DNA of 64,000 nt from Mycobacterium sp. 852014-52450_SCH5900713 (lineage in GTDB: Bacteria; Actinomycetota; Actinomycetes; Mycobacteriales; Mycobacteriaceae). Shown here in pieces: positions 17,025 to 26,317 of the stretch. Made by a program: the position numbers and the translations under genes. The DNA lies in assembly GCF_001667075.1 (NCBI RefSeq), contig NZ_LZIL01000078.1, positions 1-64,000 of the forward strand. Direction: 5' to 3'. The notes beneath the pieces are model-generated. The model saw only the letters and a list, made by a program, of their open reading frames with translations, searched no databases and was not told the DNA's origin. Position 1 is the first letter of the stretch; each line of letters opens with the position of its first letter.

Positions 17025-19016
17025 GTGTCCGTGCCCGAGTTGCTGGCCATCGCCGTGGCTGCGCTCGGCGGCAGCGAGCGCAGCGGCCAGCTCGAGATGG
17101 CCGACGCCGTCGCGCGGGCGTTTGCCACCGGCGAGCATCTCGTCGTGCAGGCCGGTACCGGCACCGGAAAGTCGCTGGCCTACCTGGTGCCCGCGATCGT
17201 CCGCGCCATCGATGACGACTCGCCAGTCGTCGTATCCACGGCCACCATCGCGCTGCAGCGGCAGCTCGTCGATCGGGACCTACCCAGGCTGATCGATTCG
17301 ATCGCCGACGCCCTTCCGCGCCGCCCGCAGTTCGCGCTGCTCAAGGGCCGCCGAAACTATCTGTGCCTGAACAAGATTCACAATGGCGGCGCCGAGGCCG
17401 AGGAAGACGCCGGCGACCGGCCGCAGGAGGAGCTCTTCGATCCGATGGCGTCCACCGCCCTGGGCCGCGACGTCCAACGGCTCACCACGTGGGCGTCGAC
17501 GACCGAGTCCGGTGACCGCGACGACCTGAAACCCGGTGTGCCGGATCGATCCTGGTCCCAGGTCAGCGTTTCGGCACGGGAATGCATAGGCGTGGCCCGC
17601 TGCCCGTTTGGCTCCGAATGCTTCTCCGAACGGGCGCGCGGCCGGGCCGGGGGTGCCGACATCGTGGTCACCAACCATGCGCTGCTCGCCATCGACGCCG
17701 TCGCCGAGTCTGCGGTGCTGCCCGAACATGCGCTGCTGGTCGTCGACGAGGCCCACGAACTGGTCGACCGGGTGACGTCGGTGGCCACCGCGGAGCTGAC
17801 ACCGGCCGCCCTGGGCGTCGCGGCGCGGCGGATCGCCCGATTGGTCAATCCGGAACTGACCCAGCGGCTGGAGGCGGCGACGGCCAACTTCGCCGCGGCG
17901 ATCCATGACGGCACACCGGGCCGCATCGACCGCCTCGACGAGGAGCTCGCGACGTACGTGACCGCCCTGCGCGACGCGGCCGGCGCGGCGCGCTCGGCGA
18001 TCGACACCACGAGCGACGCGAAAGCCGCCGCCGCACGCGCCGAAGCGATAGCGGCGTTGAGCGAGATATCCGACGCCGCCTCGCGGGTCCTGTCGTCGTT
18101 CACCCCGGCCATTCCCGATCGCACCGAAGTCGTGTGGCTGGATCACGAGGACAACAGGGGGGCGATGCGCCCGGTGCTGAGGGTGGCGCCGCTGTCGGTC
18201 GCGGGCCTGCTGCGCGACCGGGTGTTCGCCCGTTCCACCACCGTGTTGACGTCGGCGACCCTGACCATCGGCGGGTCCTTCGACGCGATGGCCGCGGCGT
18301 GGGGTTTGACCGCTGCCGATACCGAAATGCCATGGCGCGGCGTCGACGTCGGCTCGCCGTTTGAGCACGCCAAGGCCGGAATCCTCTATGTCGCCGCACA
18401 CCTACCGCCACCTGGGCGGGACGGCACCGGGTCGGCCGAGCAGCTGACCGAGATCGCGGAGCTCATCACGGCGGCGGGCGGGCGGACGCTGGGATTGTTC
18501 TCGTCGATGCGCGCCGCGCGGGCCGCCGCGGAAGCCATGCGCCAACGGCTGTCGATGCCGGTGCTGTGTCAGGGCGACGACAGCACCTCCGCGCTGGTGG
18601 AGCAGTTCAGTGCCGAGGAGCAGACCTCGTTGTTCGGCACGCTGTCGCTCTGGCAGGGCGTCGATGTTCCGGGGCCGTCCCTGTCCCTGGTGCTCATCGA
18701 TCGCATCCCGTTTCCGCGGCCCGACGACCCGCTGCTGGGCGCGCGCCAGCGAGCGGTGGCCGCGCGCGGCGGCAATGGCTTCATGGCGGTCGCCGCCAGC
18801 CACGCCGCGTTGCTGTTGGCGCAGGGCTCGGGTCGGCTGTTGCGCCGCATCACCGACCGCGGGGTGGTCGCGTTGCTGGATTCGCGGATGGTCACCGCCG
18901 GTTACGGCGGCTACCTGCGTGCCTCGCTGCCGCCGTTCTGGCAGACCACGAATCCGGCGCAGGTCCGCGCCGCCTTGGAGCGGCTGCGCACCGCGTCGGA
19001 GGGCCTTCCCGCGTGA
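17025..19016 (+). CDS. dinG: ATP-dependent DNA helicase DinG (XPD-like)
   Basis: Superfamily 2, iron-sulfur helicase with 5'-3' polarity, acting on D-loops, R-loops and G-quadruplexes in family members. Walker A is AGTGTGKS near residue 46, the DEAH box is in VVDEAHELVDR, and motif VI is QGSGRLLRR. Four cysteines fitting the Fe-S cluster are visible: one in YLCLNK and three in ECIGVARCPFGSEC. 663 residues, as in M. tuberculosis. GTG start. It lies 34 bases after pncB on the same strand and converges with glgP, whose stop lies only 2 bases from its own. Confidence 0.93.
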   Translation: MSVPELLAIAVAALGGSERSGQLEMADAVARAFATGEHLVVQAGTGTGKSLAYLVPAIVRAIDDDSPVVVSTATIALQRQLVDRDLPRLIDSIADALPRRPQFALLKGRRNYLCLNKIHNGGAEAEEDAGDRPQEELFDPMASTALGRDVQRLTTWASTTESGDRDDLKPGVPDRSWSQVSVSARECIGVARCPFGSECFSERARGRAGGADIVVTNHALLAIDAVAESAVLPEHALLVVDEAHELVDRVTSVATAELTPAALGVAARRIARLVNPELTQRLEAATANFAAAIHDGTPGRIDRLDEELATYVTALRDAAGAARSAIDTTSDAKAAAARAEAIAALSEISDAASRVLSSFTPAIPDRTEVVWLDHEDNRGAMRPVLRVAPLSVAGLLRDRVFARSTTVLTSATLTIGGSFDAMAAAWGLTAADTEMPWRGVDVGSPFEHAKAGILYVAAHLPPPGRDGTGSAEQLTEIAELITAAGGRTLGLFSSMRAARAAAEAMRQRLSMPVLCQGDDSTSALVEQFSAEEQTSLFGTLSLWQGVDVPGPSLSLVLIDRIPFPRPDDPLLGARQRAVAARGGNGFMAVAASHAALLLAQGSGRLLRRITDRGVVALLDSRMVTAGYGGYLRASLPPFWQTTNPAQVRAALERLRTASEGLPA

Positions 19017-19018
19017 GG

Positions 19019-21658
19019 TCAGCGGGCCAGAGTGACCAGACCCAGCTCGGTGCCGGCGCCAAGCATCGGGTGATGGGGCAGCACGCGAACGGTGTATCCG
19101 ACCGCCCCGGCCAGCGGTAACGACAGCGTCGTCGAGAACACCTGGTTGCCGCCCTCGGCGGTCCCGGTATACGACATCTCGACGGTGACCGGGTCCAGCA
19201 GCGCGTCGCTGGCGTCGACCCTGCCCACCACCCCTTGGACCGTGACCTCGTCGGGCGCCAGCCCGGCGAGCGCCACGGTGGCGGTCAGGGTCAGCTTGGA
19301 GCCGAGCACGGGCGTGTCCGGCAGCCCGGTGCTGTCCACATCGGTGATGGTGATCTTGGGCCAGGCCTCCTCGGCGCGCCGACGGTAGGCGGCCACCTCG
19401 CGGGCCGCCCCGAACTCAGCGCCGTCCGCACCGTCCTCGGCGGGACCGATGGTCCTGCGCAGCGACTGCGCCGCGTGCGTGTAGTACCGCTCGACGTAGT
19501 CGCGCACCATGCGCGAGGCCAGCACCTTCGGGCCGAGCGTCTGCAGTGTGTGCCGCACCATCTCGATCCACCGTGGCGGCACCCCGTGTTCGTCACGTTC
19601 GTAGAACTTCGGCGCCACGGCCTGCTCCAGCAGATCGTAGAGCGCGCTGGCCTCCAGGTCGTCCCGGCGAGCCTCGTCGGCCACGCCGTCGGCAGACGGT
19701 ATCTCCCAACCGTTTTCGCCGTCGTACCACTCGTCCCACCACCCATCTCGGATGGACAGGTTCAGCCCACCGTTGAGGGCGCTCTTCATCCCGGAGGTGC
19801 CGCAGGCCTCCAGCGGCCGCAGCGGATTGTTCAGCCAGACGTCGCAACCCCAGTACAGGTGCCGGGCCATGGACATGTCGTAGTCGGGCAAAAACGCGAT
19901 GCGGTGGCGCACTTCCGGCCGGTCGGCGAAACGCACCACCTGCTGGATCAACGCCTTCCCCCCGTCGTCGGCCGGGTGCGACTTCCCGGCGACGATCAGT
20001 TGAATCGGCCTGTCCTCGTCGAGCAGCAGACGTTCGAGCCGCTCCGGGTCGCGCAGCATCAGCGTCAGCCGCTTGTACGTGGGCACCCGCCGGGCGAACC
20101 CGATGGTGAGCACATTCGGATCGAATGCCGTTGCTATCCAGCCTAATTCGGCGTCTGATGCGCCGCGTTCCAGCCAGGATTTACGCAGTCGCTGCCGGAC
20201 GTCCTCGACAAGCAGCGACCGCAATTGCGAGCGGATCCACCAGAGATGCCCCGCGTCAACCTGGTTCAGTCGGAGCCAGACGCCCGGATCGCCGAACGAA
20301 TCCGACCCGGCCAGTTCGCGCCCCAACTGCAACCATTGCGGCGCCGCCCAGGTGCGCGCGTGAACTCCGTTGGTGATCGACCCGATCGGCACCTCGTCCG
20401 CGTCGAACCCGGACCACAGCTCGTTGAACATGGCCCGGCTCACCTCACCGTGCAGCAAAGAGACTCCGTTGGCCCGCTGCGCCAGCCGCAGACCCATGTG
20501 CGCCATGTTGAACTTGGTCGGATCGTCCTCGGCGCCGAGCGCGAGAATCCGGGCCGTCGGTACGCCCGGCAACAACGAGGGCGCACTCTTGGCACCGGCT
20601 TTCTTCTTACCGGGATCGTCCTCGACGTGACCGTCGAAGTAGAGCCGCACCATGTCGATGGGGAACCGGTCGATACCCGCGGGCACCGGAGTGTGAGTGG
20701 TGAACACGGTGCTGGATCGCACGACGGCCAGCGCGGTGTCGAAGTCCAACCCGGCATCGACCATCAACTCGCGGATGCGTTCCGCTCCGAGGAACCCCGC
20801 GTGCCCCTCATTCATGTGGAACACCTCGGGCGCGGGCAGGCCTTCGATGGCGGTGAACGCGCGGATCGCCCGCACCCCGCCAATGCCGGCCAGCAGCTCC
20901 TGCCTCATCCGGTGTTCCTGGTCACCGCCGTACAGCCGGTCGGTGATGCCGCGCAGCTCATGCTCGTTCTCGGGGACATCGGAATCGAGCAGAAGCAGCG
21001 GTACCCGGCCCACCTGAGCAACCCAGATCCGCGCGTGCAGCTGGGCGGAGTCGGGAAGCGTGAGCTCAACCAGGACGGGATCGCCGGCGGCATCGGTGAG
21101 TAGCCGCAGCGGCAGCCCTTGCGGATCCAGCGACGGATAGGTCTCGTTCTGCCAGCCGTCTGCGGTCAGCGACTGGCGGAAATAGCCGGACCGGTAGTAG
21201 AGGCCCACCGCCACCAGGGGCACCCCCAGATCGGAGGCCGACTTCAGGTGATCCCCCGCGAGGATGCCCAAGCCGCCCGAGTAATTGGGCAGCACCTCCG
21301 CGACGCCGAACTCCATCGAGAAGTAGGCGATCGCCGTCGGCATCGCCACGCCTTCGGCTTGCTGCTGCTGGTACCACAGCGGACGGCTCAGGTACTCGTT
21401 CAGGTCGGCGGCCAACTGATCGAGCCGGCCGAGGAACGCTTCGTCGAGCGCCAGCTCATCGAGTCGTGCCGGGTTCACCGCGCCCAGCAACGCCACCGGA
21501 TCAGAGCCGCACCGCTCCCACAGGCCGTCGTCGATGGTTGCGAACAAGTCCTGGGTCGGCTTGTCCCATGACCATCGCAAGTTGGTCGACAGCTGATCCA
21601 GCGCGGCCAGCCGTTCGGGTAGGTGAGCGCGGACGGTAAAGCGGCGGAGGGCTTTCAC
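19019..21658 (-). CDS. glgP: Alpha-glucan (glycogen/maltodextrin) phosphorylase
   Basis: Phosphorolyses alpha-1,4 glucans to glucose-1-phosphate. 879 residues with the DUF3417 N-terminal domain (LRRFTVRAHLPERLAALDQL) found in the long actinobacterial type, then the glycosyltransferase-35 catalytic domain. The PLP lysine is in ACGTSGMKSALNGGLNLS, and HMNEGHAGFL and TNGVHARTW are conserved substrate segments. It is divergent from glgE-glgB, which build branched alpha-glucan, so breakdown and synthesis genes share one intergenic region. Orthologue by position of Rv1328. Confidence 0.94.
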   Translation of the reverse strand: MKALRRFTVRAHLPERLAALDQLSTNLRWSWDKPTQDLFATIDDGLWERCGSDPVALLGAVNPARLDELALDEAFLGRLDQLAADLNEYLSRPLWYQQQQAEGVAMPTAIAYFSMEFGVAEVLPNYSGGLGILAGDHLKSASDLGVPLVAVGLYYRSGYFRQSLTADGWQNETYPSLDPQGLPLRLLTDAAGDPVLVELTLPDSAQLHARIWVAQVGRVPLLLLDSDVPENEHELRGITDRLYGGDQEHRMRQELLAGIGGVRAIRAFTAIEGLPAPEVFHMNEGHAGFLGAERIRELMVDAGLDFDTALAVVRSSTVFTTHTPVPAGIDRFPIDMVRLYFDGHVEDDPGKKKAGAKSAPSLLPGVPTARILALGAEDDPTKFNMAHMGLRLAQRANGVSLLHGEVSRAMFNELWSGFDADEVPIGSITNGVHARTWAAPQWLQLGRELAGSDSFGDPGVWLRLNQVDAGHLWWIRSQLRSLLVEDVRQRLRKSWLERGASDAELGWIATAFDPNVLTIGFARRVPTYKRLTLMLRDPERLERLLLDEDRPIQLIVAGKSHPADDGGKALIQQVVRFADRPEVRHRIAFLPDYDMSMARHLYWGCDVWLNNPLRPLEACGTSGMKSALNGGLNLSIRDGWWDEWYDGENGWEIPSADGVADEARRDDLEASALYDLLEQAVAPKFYERDEHGVPPRWIEMVRHTLQTLGPKVLASRMVRDYVERYYTHAAQSLRRTIGPAEDGADGAEFGAAREVAAYRRRAEEAWPKITITDVDSTGLPDTPVLGSKLTLTATVALAGLAPDEVTVQGVVGRVDASDALLDPVTVEMSYTGTAEGGNQVFSTTLSLPLAGAVGYTVRVLPHHPMLGAGTELGLVTLAR

Positions 21659-21884
21659 GCGTCCTTACCTTACTGAGGATTTCGCCCCACGCACGGCGGC
21701 GGTAGAGACCGCTTTTCCCGCCGAGGGTGTGACCGGACACTAGGCTGGGTATCGGTTAGTTATTGGGGCCGCAACGCTGCTTCCCCACAAAGGAAGTTCC
21801 CCACGACAGGAAGTTTCGCCAGACGAGAGGCCTTCCGCGGCGGAGCACACCGCGGTTGGGCCGCACACAATCGGAACCAGTCGA

Positions 21885-21994
21885 CGACGATGCGGTCCGA
21901 GAATGCGGACCGAGGAGGAGTCGGCTAGTCGGAATACTGCCGGCGACGATGCGGTCCGCGAAGCGGGCCGAAGAAGAGCTGGCAAATCGGAACG
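21885..21994. repeat. Imperfect tandem duplication, period 59, at the 5' end of glgE
   Basis: CGACGATGCGGTCCG occurs at 21885-21899 and again at 21944-21958, and the following roughly 35 bases are also similar (about three quarters identical by eye) with a one-base gap. The gap breaks the reading frame between copies, so the stretch is unlikely to be coding. The 240-base region between glgP and this repeat also contains AGGAAGTT twice (21790-21820) and must hold both divergent promoters; I see no clear -10/-35 pair. Confidence 0.6.
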
Positions 21995-22001
21995 GAGTGT
22001 T

Positions 22002-24116
22002 GTGCCTGGTCGTGTCGAGATCGATAACGTACAACCGGTCGTCTCCTGCGGCGCGTATCCCGCCAAGGCGGTGGTTGGTGAGACCATCCCGGTCAGCGCG
22101 GCGGTATGGCGGGAGGGCCACGAGGCCGTCGCGGCGACGCTGGTCGTGCGATACCTCGGGCCGCGTTATCCGCAGGTAAACGAAACCCGCCGGATCAAAG
22201 CGGTCCAGGCCCCGGTGAAGGCCGCGACGGAAGTCGACGGGGCCGGCGATCAGCAACGGATCAAGCCGCTGCTGCTGCCGATGACGTTGGGCCTCGAGCC
22301 CTATGTCTTCCACGGGCAATTCACGCCCGACCGGGTGGGCCTGTGGACCTTCAGAATCGACGGGTGGGGCGACCCCATCCACTCCTGGCGGCACGGCCTG
22401 GTTGCCAAGCTCGAGGCCGGCCAGGGCGAGACGGAACTGTCCAACGACCTCTTGGTCGGGGCCGCGCTGTTCGAGCGCGCCGCGATGGGGGTGCCGCGCG
22501 CGCGGCGCGAACCGCTGATGGCGGCCGCGACGGCGTTGCGAAGCCCCGGGGACCCGATCACCCGCACCGTGCTGGCCCTGGGGCCGGAAATCGACGAGAT
22601 CCTGGCCGAGTATCCGTTGCGCGATCTGGTCACCCGCGGCGACCAGTACGGGGTCTGGGTGGACCGGCCGCTTGCCCGCTTCGGCTCCTGGTACGAGATG
22701 TTCCCCCGCTCGACCGGCGGGTGGGACGCCGAGGGCAAGCCCGTGCACGGCACGTTCGCCACCGCGGCCGCCGAGCTTCCGCGCATCGCGGCAATGGGAT
22801 TCGACGTGGTGTACCTGCCGCCGATCCACCCGATCGGCAAGGTACACCGCAAGGGCCGCAACAACTCTCCCACCGCCGCTCCCGGAGATGTCGGTTCTCC
22901 GTGGGCAATCGGCAGCGACGAGGGCGGCCACGATGCCGTCCACCCGGACCTGGGCACGATCGAAGACTTCGACGCATTCGTCGCCGCGGCGCGTGAGCTG
23001 GGCATGGAGGTGTCGCTGGACCTGGCGTTACAGTGCGCCCCGGACCATCCGTGGGCGCGCGATCACCGTGAGTGGTTCACCGAGCTGCCCGACGGCACCA
23101 TCGCCTACGCGGAGAACCCGCCCAAGAAATACCAAGACATCTATCCGCTCAACTTCGACAACGATCCGGCGGGCCTCTACGACGAGGTGCTGCGCATCGT
23201 CCGGCACTGGATGGACCACGGCGTCAAGTTCTTTCGGGTCGACAACCCGCACACCAAGCCGCCGAACTTCTGGGCATGGCTGATCGCCCAGGCGAAGAGC
23301 ATCGACCCCGATGTGCTGTTCCTCTCGGAGGCCTTCACGCCCCCGGCCCGCCAGTACGGACTGGCCAAGCTCGGGTTCACGCAGTCCTACAGCTACTTCA
23401 CCTGGCGCACGGCCAAGCAGGAGCTCACCGAGTTCGGCGACGCCATCGCCGCCGCCGCGGACTTTCGGCGCCCGAACCTGTTCGTGAACACCCCGGACAT
23501 CCTGCACGCCATCCTGCAGCACAACGGCCCTGGCATGTTCGCGATCCGGGCGGTACTGGCGGCGACCATGGGCCCGGCCTGGGGCGTGTATTCGGGTTAC
23601 GAGCTCTTCGAGCACCGCGCGGTGCGGGAAGGCAGTGAGGAGTACCTGAACTCGGAGAAGTACGAATTGCGGCCTCGTGATTTCGCGGGCGCCCTGGCCG
23701 AAGGGCGCTCGCTCGAACCGTTCATCACGCGGCTCAACTCCATACGCCGGCTACATCCGGCGCTGCAGCAGTTGCGTACCATCCATTTCCACGCCGTGGA
23801 CAACGATGCGCTGCTTGCCTACAGCAAGTTCGACCCGGCGACCGGCGACTGCGTGTTGGTGGTCGTGACGCTCAACGCGTTCGGGGCCGAAGAGGCCACG
23901 CTGTTTTTGGATATGGCGGCTTTGGGTATGGAGCCCTATGAGCGTTTCTGGGTGCGCGACGAAATCACCGGCCAGGAATTCCAATGGGGGCAAACAAACT
24001 ACATTCGCATCGACCCTGCGCGAGCGGTCGCGCATGTCATCAACATGCCACTCATCCCGCAGGAGTCCCGAATGACGCTGCTCCGCAGGCCACCAAAAGG
24101 ACCGGAGGGATTGTGA
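22002..24116 (+). CDS. glgE: Alpha-1,4-glucan:maltose-1-phosphate maltosyltransferase
   Basis: Extends alpha-1,4 glucan chains using maltose-1-phosphate, the key step of the GlgE pathway from trehalose. GH13 subfamily 3. The catalytic nucleophile Asp is in FFRVDNPHTKPPNFW, the acid in LFLSEAFTPP, and the YLPPIHPIGK and NNSPTAAPGDVGSPW segments are the conserved maltosyl-phosphate site. I take the GTG giving VPGRVEIDNVQ because similarity to M. tuberculosis GlgE begins there and the length (704) then matches (701); an ATG at 21903 would add 33 residues encoded in a frame-disrupting repeat. Loss of GlgE is lethal in M. tuberculosis by maltose-1-phosphate poisoning. glgB follows after one base. 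Confidence 0.93.
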   Translation: MPGRVEIDNVQPVVSCGAYPAKAVVGETIPVSAAVWREGHEAVAATLVVRYLGPRYPQVNETRRIKAVQAPVKAATEVDGAGDQQRIKPLLLPMTLGLEPYVFHGQFTPDRVGLWTFRIDGWGDPIHSWRHGLVAKLEAGQGETELSNDLLVGAALFERAAMGVPRARREPLMAAATALRSPGDPITRTVLALGPEIDEILAEYPLRDLVTRGDQYGVWVDRPLARFGSWYEMFPRSTGGWDAEGKPVHGTFATAAAELPRIAAMGFDVVYLPPIHPIGKVHRKGRNNSPTAAPGDVGSPWAIGSDEGGHDAVHPDLGTIEDFDAFVAAARELGMEVSLDLALQCAPDHPWARDHREWFTELPDGTIAYAENPPKKYQDIYPLNFDNDPAGLYDEVLRIVRHWMDHGVKFFRVDNPHTKPPNFWAWLIAQAKSIDPDVLFLSEAFTPPARQYGLAKLGFTQSYSYFTWRTAKQELTEFGDAIAAAADFRRPNLFVNTPDILHAILQHNGPGMFAIRAVLAATMGPAWGVYSGYELFEHRAVREGSEEYLNSEKYELRPRDFAGALAEGRSLEPFITRLNSIRRLHPALQQLRTIHFHAVDNDALLAYSKFDPATGDCVLVVVTLNAFGAEEATLFLDMAALGMEPYERFWVRDEITGQEFQWGQTNYIRIDPARAVAHVINMPLIPQESRMTLLRRPPKGPEGL

Positions 24117-24117
24117 C

Positions 24118-26313
24118 ATGAGCCAAGCCGACCAACTCGCCAGGACACACCTGGCGCCCGACCCCGCCGACCTGTCGCGCCTGCTGGCCGGAACCCATCA
24201 CAACCCGCACGGCATCCTGGGCGCCCACGAGTACACCGACCACACCGTCATCCGGGCGTTCCGCCCGCACGCGGCCGAGGTCGTGGCGCTCGTCGGAGAC
24301 GACCGGTTTCCGTTGGAGCACATCGAGTCCGGCCTGTTCGCCGTAGCGCTCCCCTTCGTCAACCTGATCGACTACCGCCTGCAGGTGAAATACGAGGGTT
24401 CCGACCCGTACACCGTCGCCGACGCCTACCGTTTCCTGCCCACTTTGGGCGAGATCGACCTCTTCCTGTTCGGGGAGGGCCGGCACGAGCGACTCTGGGA
24501 AGCCCTTGGCGCGCACCCCCGTTCGTTCACCACAGCCGACGGCGTCGTCAACGGCGTGTCGTTCGCGGTGTGGGCGCCCAACGCCAAGGGCGTCAGCCTG
24601 ATCGGCGAGTTCAACGGCTGGACCGGCAGCGATGCCCCCATGCGGTCGCTGGGCTCCTCGGGTGTGTGGGAGTTGTTCTGGCCCGACTTCCCCGCCAACG
24701 GCCTGTATAAGTTTCGCGTGCACGGCGCCGACGGCGTCGTGACCGATCGGGCCGACCCCATGGCGTTCGCCACCGAAGTGCCGCCGCACACCGCGTCCCG
24801 CGTGACGCGCAGCGAATACACGTGGCAGGACGCCGAATGGATGGAACGGCGCGCCCAGCGCAATCCGGTGTTCGAGCCGATGAGCACCTACGAAGTCCAC
24901 CTCGGCTCGTGGCGCCCAGGACTCGGGTACCGGCAACTGGCGGAAGAGCTGACCAATTACGTGGTCGAGCACGGGTTCACCCACGTCGAGTTGCTCCCGG
25001 TCGCCGAGCACCCGTTCGCCGGGTCGTGGGGCTACCAGGTGACGTCGTACTACGCGCCGACATCGCGATTCGGCACGCCCGACGAATTCCGGGCGCTGGT
25101 CGATGCGCTGCACCACGCCGGCATCGGCGTCATCGTCGACTGGGTGCCGGCGCACTTCCCGAAGGATGCGTGGGCGCTGGGACGGTTTGACGGCACCCCG
25201 CTTTACGAACACGCTGATCCCAAGCGCGGTGAGCAACTCGACTGGGGCACTTACGTTTTCGACTTCGGACGCGCCGAGGTGCGTAACTTCTTGGTGGCCA
25301 ACGCGCTGTATTGGCTCGAGGAGTACCACGTCGACGGGCTACGGGTCGACGCCGTTGCCTCCATGCTGTACCTGGACTACTCGCGCCCCGAGGGCGGCTG
25401 GACGCCGAACATCTACGGCGGGCGGGAAAACCTGGAGGCCGTGCAATTTCTGCAGGAGATGAACGCCACGGTGCACAAGTCGGCCCCGGGCATCGTCACC
25501 ATCGCCGAGGAGTCGACGTCGTGGCCCGGCGTCACCCGCCCGACAAACCTTGGCGGCCTGGGCTTTTCGATGAAGTGGAACATGGGCTGGATGCACGACA
25601 CGCTCGACTACATCAGCCGCGACCCGATCTACCGCAACTACCACCACCACGAGATGACGTTCTCGATGCTCTACGCATTCAGCGAGAACTACGTGCTGCC
25701 GATCAGCCACGACGAAGTCGTGCACGGCAAAGGCACGCTGTGGGGGCGCATGCCGGGCAACAACCATGTCAAGGCGGCCGGACTGCGCAGCCTGCTCGCC
25801 TACCAGTGGGCGCACCCCGGCAAGCAATTGCTGTTCATGGGCCAGGAATTCGCCCAGCGCGCCGAGTGGTCCGAGGAGCGCGGCCTGGATTGGTGGCAGC
25901 TCGACGAGCAAGGCTTCTCGAACGGCGTCCTGCGTCTGGTGCGCGACATTAATGACATCTACCGCAACCACCCCGCGCTGTGGAGCCAGGACACCGTCCC
26001 CGACGGTTACTCTTGGATCGACGCGAACGACTCCGCCAACAACGTGTTGAGCTTCCTGCGGTACGGCAGTGACGGCTCGGTCATGGCCTGCGTCTTCAAC
26101 TTCGCCGGCAACGAGCACAGCGGATACCGCCTCGGCCTGCCGTCCGCCGGCCGTTGGCGCGAGGTGCTCAACACCGACGCCACCGACTACAACGGCACCG
26201 GCATCGGCAACATGGGCGGTGTCGACGCCACCGAGGACCCGTGGCACGGGCGACCCGCGTCGGCGGTGTTGGTGCTGCCGCCCAACTCGGCCCTATGGCT
26301 GGAGCCCGAGTAG
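24118..26313 (+). CDS. glgB: 1,4-alpha-glucan branching enzyme
   Basis: Introduces alpha-1,6 branches in glucan made by GlgE. 731 residues, equal to M. tuberculosis GlgB, with an N-terminal CBM48 pair (about 1-225), GH13 barrel and C-terminal beta domain. The nucleophile lies in GLRVDAVASMLYLDYSR, the acid in VTIAEESTSWPGV, and LPISHDEVVHGKGTL carries the conserved transition-state histidine-aspartate. Only one base separates its ATG from the glgE stop, so the pair is cotranscribed and probably translationally coupled. In M. tuberculosis a PE_PGRS gene follows; here Rv1324-like converges 4 bases away. Confidence 0.96.
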   Translation: MSQADQLARTHLAPDPADLSRLLAGTHHNPHGILGAHEYTDHTVIRAFRPHAAEVVALVGDDRFPLEHIESGLFAVALPFVNLIDYRLQVKYEGSDPYTVADAYRFLPTLGEIDLFLFGEGRHERLWEALGAHPRSFTTADGVVNGVSFAVWAPNAKGVSLIGEFNGWTGSDAPMRSLGSSGVWELFWPDFPANGLYKFRVHGADGVVTDRADPMAFATEVPPHTASRVTRSEYTWQDAEWMERRAQRNPVFEPMSTYEVHLGSWRPGLGYRQLAEELTNYVVEHGFTHVELLPVAEHPFAGSWGYQVTSYYAPTSRFGTPDEFRALVDALHHAGIGVIVDWVPAHFPKDAWALGRFDGTPLYEHADPKRGEQLDWGTYVFDFGRAEVRNFLVANALYWLEEYHVDGLRVDAVASMLYLDYSRPEGGWTPNIYGGRENLEAVQFLQEMNATVHKSAPGIVTIAEESTSWPGVTRPTNLGGLGFSMKWNMGWMHDTLDYISRDPIYRNYHHHEMTFSMLYAFSENYVLPISHDEVVHGKGTLWGRMPGNNHVKAAGLRSLLAYQWAHPGKQLLFMGQEFAQRAEWSEERGLDWWQLDEQGFSNGVLRLVRDINDIYRNHPALWSQDTVPDGYSWIDANDSANNVLSFLRYGSDGSVMACVFNFAGNEHSGYRLGLPSAGRWREVLNTDATDYNGTGIGNMGGVDATEDPWHGRPASAVLVLPPNSALWLEPE

Positions 26314-26317
26314 GCCG

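Noticed and set aside
24052..25329. Minus-strand open frame of 425 codons opposite glgB
   Set aside because: Overlaps the catalytic domain of glgB and has no family similarity.
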